Made by a program: the position numbers and the translations under genes
Notes under the pieces: generated by a model
What the model was told of the DNA's origin: nothing
What the model saw: the letters and a program-made list of their open reading frames with translations, nothing else
The model's database searches: none
Shown: positions 55,185 to 60,580 of the stretch, in pieces
Layout of the letters: each line of letters opens with the position of its first letter
How positions within the stretch are numbered: the first letter of the stretch is position 1
Assembly: GCA_936933955.1 (NCBI GenBank)
Contig: CAKZIN010000030.1
Location: 1-60,580, forward strand
Reading direction: 5' to 3'
Source: an uncultured Sphingopyxis sp.
Lineage (GTDB): Bacteria > Pseudomonadota > Alphaproteobacteria > Sphingomonadales > Sphingomonadaceae
DNA: 60,580 bases

Positions 55185-55816
55185 CGACGGCGCTGCTCAT
55201 CCTCGCCGTGGCGGTGCTGACGATCGGCGGACTGTGGCTCGCGCATCGGACGCGGCCGAGCGCGCGCGCGCCGCTGTTCGCGACGGTGGCGCTCGGCGCT
55301 GCGGCCTATTTCGTGATGGGCTGGCCGGGGCTCGGATCGACGCCGGCCCGCCATCAGGCGCCCGTGCAACTGGGGGCCCCGCTCGACGACCTGCGCGCGC
55401 GGTTGACCACGCAAGGGAGCCGCTCGGCAGTCCTCCTCAACTTTGCCGACAGCTTGATCCGCAACGAGCGCGGCGGGGATGCGGCGCGCATGCTCGAGCG
55501 CGCGGTCGAGCGCCGGCCGCGCGATCCCGACCTCTGGCTGGGCTACGCCAACGCTCTGGTCGCGGCGAGCGATGGCCGCCTCTCCCCCGCGGCGGAGGCG
55601 GCCTATGCCCGCGCTGCAGCGCTTGCGCCGGGCAGCCCGGGTCCGGCGCTGTTCCGCGCCACCGCGCTTGGCAAGACCGACCCCGAAGCGGCGCGGGCGG
55701 AGTTCGCCCGCCTGCTCGCCTCGGCACCGCCCAACGCATGGTGGCGGGCGCGTGTGGAACAGCGGCTTGCGTCGCTGCCGCCCGCGCCTACACAACCGCG
55801 TCCCGACTCGGAGTAG
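55181..55816 (+). CDS. ccmI: CcmI-like TPR protein
   Basis: 211 residues. Known: binds apocytochrome c tails through TPR repeats. Seen: one or two N-terminal membrane helices (LLILAVAVLTIGGLWL, LFATVALGAAAYFVMG) and TPR-like repeats after about residue 100 (LNFADSLIRNERGGDAARMLER, DLWLGYANALVAASDG, FRATALGKTDPEAARAEF). Shorter than many CcmI proteins. Last gene of the ccm run; kup starts 9 bases later. Confidence 0.82.
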   Translation: MTTALLILAVAVLTIGGLWLAHRTRPSARAPLFATVALGAAAYFVMGWPGLGSTPARHQAPVQLGAPLDDLRARLTTQGSRSAVLLNFADSLIRNERGGDAARMLERAVERRPRDPDLWLGYANALVAASDGRLSPAAEAAYARAAALAPGSPGPALFRATALGKTDPEAARAEFARLLASAPPNAWWRARVEQRLASLPPAPTQPRPDSE

Positions 55817-55825
55817 ATCGTTCCG

Positions 55826-57769
55826 ATGAACAGTGCCGACGCCGCCCCCGTTGCTCAGTCCGAGACCGCGGGGCTCCCTGACGAACGGGGACACCATATC
55901 CAGGGCAGCCTCGGCAAGCTGATGCTCGGCGCTACCGGTGTCGTGTTCGGCGACATCGGCACAAGCCCGATCTACGCCTTTCGCGAAACATTCGTCGGGC
56001 ACCATCCGATGTCGCCCACACCGGGGCACGTGATGGGCGTGCTCAGCTTGATCTTCTGGTCGATGATGATCGTGGTGACGTTCAAATATGTCAGCATCAT
56101 CATGCGCGCCGACAACAAGGGGGAGGGTGGCAGCCTTGCGCTGCTGGCGCTGATCAACCGCTCGACCGGGGGCAGCCGCCGCTGGACCGCGCCGATCGTG
56201 GTGCTCGGCGTGTTCGCGACCGCGCTGTTCTACGGCGATTCGATGATCACCCCCGCGATGTCGGTGCTGTCCGCTTCTGAAGGTCTGAAGGAAGTCAGCC
56301 CGGTTTTCGAACCGTTCGTGCTGCCCTTCGCGGTAATGCTGCTGGTCGGCCTGTTCCTCATCCAGTCGCGAGGGACGGCGAAGGTGGGGGCGCTGTTCGG
56401 TCCGATCATGCTCGCCTATTTCGGCACCATTGCCGTCCTCGGCGTGGTGCAGATGGTGGGCAATCCGGGGATCCTGTGGGCCCTCTCGCCGCACCACGCG
56501 ATCATCTTCCTCGCCGAAACGGGCTTCGCTGGCTTCCTTGCGCTGGGGACGGTGGTTCTGGCGATCACCGGCGCCGAAGCGCTTTACGCCGACATGGGCC
56601 ATTTCGGGCGCAAGCCGATCAGCTGGGCCTGGTATCTGATCCTCGTCGCGCTGATGCTCAACTATCTGGGGCAGGGCGCGATGATCCTGTCGGGCGACGC
56701 GGCGCACGCGGCGGAGATGATCAAGAACCCGTTCTTCCTGCTCGCGCCCGAGCAATATCGCATCGGGCTCGTCATTCTCGCTATCCTCGCCTCGTTGATC
56801 GCGAGCCAGGCGGTGATTTCCGGCGCCTTTTCGCTGACGCAGCAAGCGATCCAGCTGGGCTTCATCCCGCGCCTCAGGATCACGCACACGTCGGAGCATG
56901 CGGCGGGGCAGATTTATATCCCGAGCCTCAATTGGGCGCTGATGATCGCGGTGCTGCTGCTGGTGCTGTCGTTCCGCACCTCCTCCAACCTCGGCGCGGC
57001 CTACGGTATCGCGGTGACCGGGGCGATGTTCATCGACACCTGTCTGCTGGCGGTCGTGCTGTTCAGCCTGTGGAAGTGGAACCGCCTGCTCGCCGGGCTG
57101 CTGATCGCAATCTTCTTCACCGTCGACCTCGCCTATTTCGGCTCCAACCTCCTCAAGGTGCCCGATGGCGGCTGGGTGCCGCTGGTGGTCGGGCTCGCGA
57201 TCTTCACGCTGCTCACCACCTGGGCGCGCGGGCGCAAGCTGATGCAGGACCGGATGGCGGAAGGTTCGATGCCGATGCCGCTGTTCGTGGAAAGCGCGGC
57301 GGGGAGCGCGACGCGCGTCCCCGGCACCGCGGTCTTCATGACCAGCGCATCGTCGGGCGTACCCGCGGCGCTGCTCCACAACCTCAAGCACAACAAGGTG
57401 TTGCACGAACGCATCGTCCTGCTGACGGTCGAGATCCGCGACGTGCCCTTCGTCGATGAGGAAAAGCGCGCGTCGGTCGAGGATCTGGGCCACGGCTTCA
57501 GCCGCCTGATCCTGCGCTACGGCTTCATGCAGTCGCCCGACGTACCGGCTGCGCTTGGCGCCCTTACCGCGTGCGGCCCCAAGTTTCGCATGATGGACAC
57601 CAGTTTCTTCCTGTCGCGCCAGACGCTGCTCGCGTCCGACAAGCCGGGGATGCTGATCTGGCGCGAAAAGCTGTTCGCGTGGATGCTGCGCAACGCGGAA
57701 AGCGCCATGGAGTTCTTCAAGCTCCCCACCAACCGCGTCGTGGAGCTGGGGAGCCAACTCGAAATCTGA
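55826..57769 (+). CDS. kup: Kup-type potassium transporter
   Basis: 647 residues. Known: K+ uptake, H+-coupled. Seen: KLMLGATGVVFGDIGTSPIYAFRETF at the first helix (split here into shorter stretches), about twelve helices, and a cytosolic C-terminal domain after about residue 470 (VLHERIVLLTVEIRDVPFVD and EFFKLPTNRVVELGSQLEI). Full length. It starts 9 bases after ccmI, but nothing links its function to heme insertion, so co-transcription may be accidental. Ends before an MDR gene with a 25-base gap. Confidence 0.95.
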   Translation: MNSADAAPVAQSETAGLPDERGHHIQGSLGKLMLGATGVVFGDIGTSPIYAFRETFVGHHPMSPTPGHVMGVLSLIFWSMMIVVTFKYVSIIMRADNKGEGGSLALLALINRSTGGSRRWTAPIVVLGVFATALFYGDSMITPAMSVLSASEGLKEVSPVFEPFVLPFAVMLLVGLFLIQSRGTAKVGALFGPIMLAYFGTIAVLGVVQMVGNPGILWALSPHHAIIFLAETGFAGFLALGTVVLAITGAEALYADMGHFGRKPISWAWYLILVALMLNYLGQGAMILSGDAAHAAEMIKNPFFLLAPEQYRIGLVILAILASLIASQAVISGAFSLTQQAIQLGFIPRLRITHTSEHAAGQIYIPSLNWALMIAVLLLVLSFRTSSNLGAAYGIAVTGAMFIDTCLLAVVLFSLWKWNRLLAGLLIAIFFTVDLAYFGSNLLKVPDGGWVPLVVGLAIFTLLTTWARGRKLMQDRMAEGSMPMPLFVESAAGSATRVPGTAVFMTSASSGVPAALLHNLKHNKVLHERIVLLTVEIRDVPFVDEEKRASVEDLGHGFSRLILRYGFMQSPDVPAALGALTACGPKFRMMDTSFFLSRQTLLASDKPGMLIWREKLFAWMLRNAESAMEFFKLPTNRVVELGSQLEI

Positions 57770-57794
57770 CCCCTTTTATATCGGAGACCCAATA

Positions 57795-58922
57795 GTGAGC
57801 GCACTTCCTACCGACGGTCGCGAACTCGTCTCCACCGCGACAAACGACGGGCGCATCCGGCTGGCGCTCCGCCCGCAGCAGCTCGCCCCGCTGGCCGAGG
57901 GCGAGGTGCTGATCCGGGTCGAGGCGAGCCCGGTGAACCCGTCGGACATGGGACTGCTGTACGCCGTAGCTGACCCTGCCTCCGCACGGCGTGATGGCGA
58001 TGCTTTGACGCTCGACATTCCTGAGAAGTGGCGTCGCGCGGTCGGCGGACGGCTCGACCAGGCGATGCGCGTCGGCAACGAAGGCGCGGGCACAGTCATC
58101 GCTGCGGGAAACTCGAGCGAGGCGCAGGCGCTGCTCGGGCGCGTCGTGGCGACCTTTGGCGGCGCGATGTACGCGACCTACCGCGTCGCGCGGGCGAGTG
58201 ACTGTTTGCTTCTTCCCAAGGGCGCCAGCGCTTCGGAAGGGGCGTCGCTGACGGTCAACCCGCTCACCGCGATGGCGATGGTCGGACAGATGCGTCGCGA
58301 TGGGAAAGCCGCGCTGGTGCACACCGCCGCAGCCTCGAACCTCGGCCAGATGCTGGTGCGCTACACCGCGAGTGAGGGCGTGCCGCTGGTCAACATCGTC
58401 CGCTCGCCCGCGCAGGTCGAATTGCTCCGTGGCCTCGGCGCGCGCCATGTCATCGACACCAGCGCCGACGGCTGGAACGCGGCGCTGATCGACGCGCTGG
58501 TCGAAACCGACGCGACGCTCGCCTTCGACGCGATCGGCGGCGGTCGGCTCGCCGGACAGCTGCTGAGCGCGATGGAGGCGGCGCAGGTGCGCAAGGGTGC
58601 GAGCTATTCCGTCTACGGCACCAACGTCTGGAAACAGGTCTATATCTTCGGCGCGCTCGACACCGGCCCGACCGAATTCACGCGCAATTTCGGGCTGCAG
58701 TGGGGCATCAGCGGCTTTCTCCTCACGCCATATCTGATGAAGGCTGGCGCTGAGGAGGTGGCGGCGATGCGCGCGCGTGTCGTGGCCGAGCGCGCGACGA
58801 CGTTCGCCAGCCACTACACGCAGGCGGTGAGCCTGTCCGAGATGCTCGATCCGCAAGTGACCCAGGCCGCGGCGGCGAAAAGCACCGGCGCCAAGCTGCT
58901 GATCGACCCGAGCAGGGGGTGA
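57795..58922 (+). CDS. Medium-chain dehydrogenase/reductase (quinone oxidoreductase-like)
   Basis: 375 residues from a GTG start, preceded by ATATCGGAGACC. Known: zinc-lacking or zinc-containing NADPH-dependent oxidoreductases. Seen: EVLIRVEASPVNPSDMGLL (N-terminal GroES-like), VGNEGAGTVIAAG, GASASEGASLTVNPLTAMAM, a Rossmann domain with LVHTAAASNLGQMLVRY and DATLAFDAIGGGRLAGQLLSAM. The standard zinc Cys/His set is not evident, which favours a QOR-like member. Substrate unknown. Confidence 0.82.
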   Translation: MSALPTDGRELVSTATNDGRIRLALRPQQLAPLAEGEVLIRVEASPVNPSDMGLLYAVADPASARRDGDALTLDIPEKWRRAVGGRLDQAMRVGNEGAGTVIAAGNSSEAQALLGRVVATFGGAMYATYRVARASDCLLLPKGASASEGASLTVNPLTAMAMVGQMRRDGKAALVHTAAASNLGQMLVRYTASEGVPLVNIVRSPAQVELLRGLGARHVIDTSADGWNAALIDALVETDATLAFDAIGGGRLAGQLLSAMEAAQVRKGASYSVYGTNVWKQVYIFGALDTGPTEFTRNFGLQWGISGFLLTPYLMKAGAEEVAAMRARVVAERATTFASHYTQAVSLSEMLDPQVTQAAAAKSTGAKLLIDPSRG

Positions 58923-58932
58923 CCCAACTCTG

Positions 58933-59080
58933 CCCTCCCCCTTGTGGGGAGGGGCAGGGGTGGGGGCCGAGCCGCGTCTGCGGCTCGTTGAGAAACAGTC
59001 GCACAGCCCCGCGGTGAGCCTCCGCCGCTCTCAGACGCGAGCGGGCCCCCACCCCCAACCCCTCCCCACAAGGGGGAGGG
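58933..59080. repeat. Pair of inverted arms flanking a 75-base spacer
   Basis: The left arm 58933-58968 (starting CCCTCCCCCTTGTGGGG) and the right arm 59044-59080 (ending CCACAAGGGGGAGGG) are nearly perfect inverted copies over about 36 bases with one or two differences, and each arm also contains its own CCCTCCCC/GGGGAGGG half. The spacer carries a second inverted pair (GCCGCGTCTG/CAGACGCGAGC-like). This looks like a small repeat element of the type seen elsewhere in the window. It lies in the gap between the MDR gene and tesB; no gene is seen here. Confidence 0.8.
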
Positions 59081-59088
59081 AAGAGGTT

Positions 59089-60030
59089 TCACCCCCACGG
59101 CGCCTTTTCGCCCTCCGGCGGGCGATAGCGGATGAGACCCTCTTGCGCGGTGCTCGCCACCAGGCGGCCGTCGCGGGTGAAGAAACGGCCACGGTTGAAC
59201 CCTCTCCCGCGCCCGGCCCAAGGGCTGTCGGTGGCGTAGAGCAGCCAATCGTCGACACGAAAATCGTCGTGAATCCACAGCGCATGGTCGAGGCTTGCGG
59301 TCAGCATCCCCGGCTTGGTCCAGTTGACCCCGTGCGGCAGGACGGACGTCCCCAGCAGCATCATGTCCGATGCGTAGGCGAGGATCGCGCGGTGCATCGC
59401 GGCATCGTCCCCGATCGGCGCACCGAGCCGCATCCACGCGTGGCTGAGCGCCGGCTGCGGAACGGGCCGGGTGAGGCTGCGGCGCTCGACCGGGCGAATT
59501 TCGATCGGCCGCATGCGCTGGAAGCGGGTCATGAGCTTAGCCGCCTTGTCGTCCGCCTCCGCCTCGATGCGCTCGATTTCGGTCATCAGATCTTCGGGCG
59601 GCGGCACGTTGGGCATCGCCTCTTCGTGCGCGAAGCCGGGCTCGAGCTTGTGGAAGCTCGCGGTCATGGTCAGGATCGGGCGCCCGCGCTGCGCCGCCAC
59701 CACTCGCCGCGTCGAGAAACTGCCGCCGTCGAAATCGGGCTCGACGCTATAGTCGATCGCCAGCCCCTCCTCGCCCGCGCGCATGAAATAGCAGTGGAGC
59801 GAATGGAGCAGCCGGTCGGGTTCCACCGTCCGCGTCGCGGCGACGATCCCCTGACCGATCACCTGCCCCCCGAACACCCGCCCGCGCCCCCCCGGCTGCG
59901 GCGCTCCGGTAAAGGCAAGCTCCCCCATCGGCGCGAGGTCGAGCAACCCCAGCAACTGCGCAACTCGCCCCTCGATGGTCGGAGCAGGGGCATCGATGGG
60001 GAGGGCGGTGGGGTGGGGAAGGTCGGCCAT
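59089..60030 (-). CDS. tesB: Acyl-CoA thioesterase II
   Basis: 313 residues. Known: double-hot-dog thioesterase releasing fatty acids from acyl-CoA. Seen: FTGAPQPGGRGRVFGGQVIGQ (first hot dog), LHSLHCYFMRAGEEGLAIDY, EPDFDGGSFSTRRVVAAQRG, and the second hot dog ending with TASLDHALWIHDDFRVDDWLLYATDSP, the Asp-containing motif, then GFNRGRFFTRDGRLVASTAQEG. Somewhat longer than E. coli TesB, but complete. Confidence 0.93.
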   Translation of the reverse strand: MADLPHPTALPIDAPAPTIEGRVAQLLGLLDLAPMGELAFTGAPQPGGRGRVFGGQVIGQGIVAATRTVEPDRLLHSLHCYFMRAGEEGLAIDYSVEPDFDGGSFSTRRVVAAQRGRPILTMTASFHKLEPGFAHEEAMPNVPPPEDLMTEIERIEAEADDKAAKLMTRFQRMRPIEIRPVERRSLTRPVPQPALSHAWMRLGAPIGDDAAMHRAILAYASDMMLLGTSVLPHGVNWTKPGMLTASLDHALWIHDDFRVDDWLLYATDSPWAGRGRGFNRGRFFTRDGRLVASTAQEGLIRYRPPEGEKAPWG

Positions 60031-60200
60031 CGGAGCCGCTTAGCGCGTGAGTGGCGGCGTGCCTATCGCCACACGATGAGGACGGAAGAGCGGAGCCTCG
60101 TTTATCGCCACTGAGCCTTTTCGGAGGTTCAGGTGGAGTAAGAAGCTCCGACAGCGGACCTGTTCCAGCGCAACCTGGGGAACCCAACGTCAACGTGCCG

Positions 60201-60580
60201 TTAGTTCCCCTTCGCAGGTGGGAGCGCATCACTCGCCGGGATCGCACTCGCGGGCGCGGTTGGCTGCACCAGTTCCGGCCTCGGGCGCAGGGCGAACAGC
60301 AGGACGGCGGCGATCAAGGCGGCGGTGGCGAGCGCGGCGCTGATATTGCGCTGTTTGGGGCGCTCCAGCAGGTGCAGCGTCATGGCGGCGGAGGCAGCCG
60401 CGCTTGCCACCGCGAGCGCCAGCGCGGCGAGGGCGAGGAGGTTGATTTCCTGCCGCCGCGCCGCGCCCTGCAGGCGGTCGAGTTCGAGCGCCTGTGCCTC
60501 GCGGGCCATGGCGGCGCTGCGTTCGCGGGCGGCTTCGGCGGCGCGGGTGGTGGCGGCGGTGCTTTCTGCGGCAGCCTGTC
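60201..60580 (-). CDS. Membrane protein of unknown function, C-terminal part only
   Basis: The frame is open on the minus strand from the right edge to TAA at 60201-60203. An internal ATG at 60509 exists, but the frame continues upstream as an Ala/Arg/Glu-rich helix (ESTAATTRAAEAARERSAA), so the gene probably begins outside the window. Seen: a coiled coil, then membrane helices (EINLLALAALALAVASAAAS and ISAALATAALIAAVLLFAL) and a Pro/Ala-rich tail. No family recognised. The 60031-60200 gap before it holds no element I can name. Confidence 0.55.
   Translation of the reverse strand, partial: QAAAESTAATTRAAEAARERSAAMAREAQALELDRLQGAARRQEINLLALAALALAVASAAASAAMTLHLLERPKQRNISAALATAALIAAVLLFALRPRPELVQPTAPASAIPASDALPPAKGN

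Noticed and set aside
55097..57757. An 886-codon minus-strand frame opposite kup and ccm genes
   Set aside because: Antisense shadow of kup and ccmI; Arg/Glu/His-rich composition without any recognisable motif.

Overview
The window is about 60 kb of GC-rich, gene-dense chromosome from an alphaproteobacterium, most likely a sphingomonad (Sphingomonas or a close relative). This rests on protein recognition, gene order and hairpin repeats of the kind common between sphingomonad genes. No database search was possible. Almost everything looks like core or soft-core genome. I see no transposase, integrase, prophage, toxin-antitoxin pair or CRISPR array.

Layout. 1-3.7 kb: the 3' end of ftsZ, a TPR/SPOR envelope protein and a dGTPase-like HD hydrolase. 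3.9-8.7 kb: a tandem glycine riboswitch in front of gcvT-gcvH-gcvPA-gcvPB, a complete glycine cleavage operon apart from the shared L protein. 8.7-14.3 kb: small accessory genes (isoprenylcysteine-methyltransferase-like protein, TauE/SafE exporter, DMT transporter, a lipoprotein methyltransferase-like protein, a VanX-like dipeptidase, a group III truncated hemoglobin). Among them is a deletion scar that beheads two divergent genes, a rhodanese/DUF2892 gene and a metallo-beta-lactamase-fold gene. 14.3-17.4 kb: a solitary cpaF/tadA ATPase and a Wzy/O-antigen-ligase-like membrane protein of lower GC. 17.4-22.6 kb: the F1 ATP synthase operon atpH-A-G-D-C, with a small BamE-like lipoprotein gene wedged between atpA and atpG and a large inverted repeat between atpD and atpC. 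22.7-25 kb: a paired acyl-CoA dehydrogenase operon.

25-35 kb: a small lipoprotein, an alpha/beta hydrolase divergent from a cysteine desulfurase-ferredoxin operon, a class A beta-lactamase with the Cys69/Cys238 pair seen in carbapenemases, and an S9 peptidase-mgtE-Mur ligase operon (transcribed ligase first) divergent from an LD-carboxypeptidase. 35.3-40.5 kb: fatty acid synthesis genes fabD, fabG, acpP and fabF, then mltG and a peroxiredoxin. 41-50.7 kb: tRNA-Met, a prolyl-4-hydroxylase-like oxygenase, mmsA and mmsB (valine breakdown), a GT4 glycosyltransferase with an XRE regulator, an ABC-F ATPase, a SIMPL protein, tRNA-His and a leucine/valine-type dehydrogenase. 51-55.8 kb: cytochrome c maturation operon ccmCDEFGHI (ccmA and ccmB are not here). 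55.8-60.6 kb: kup, an MDR oxidoreductase, tesB and an incomplete membrane protein gene.

Functional links. The gcv operon is a self-contained glycine-sensing and glycine-degrading unit. The Leu/Val dehydrogenase, MmsA/MmsB and possibly the acyl-CoA dehydrogenases point to branched-chain amino acid or carboxylate catabolism. LdcA, the Mpl-like ligase, MltG and the VanX-like dipeptidase all act on peptidoglycan or its fragments. I do not see a convincing new multi-gene system. The observations most worth follow-up are the lipoprotein inside the ATP synthase operon, the deletion scar near 10.3 kb, the carbapenemase-like cysteine pair, and the methyltransferase with a lipobox.
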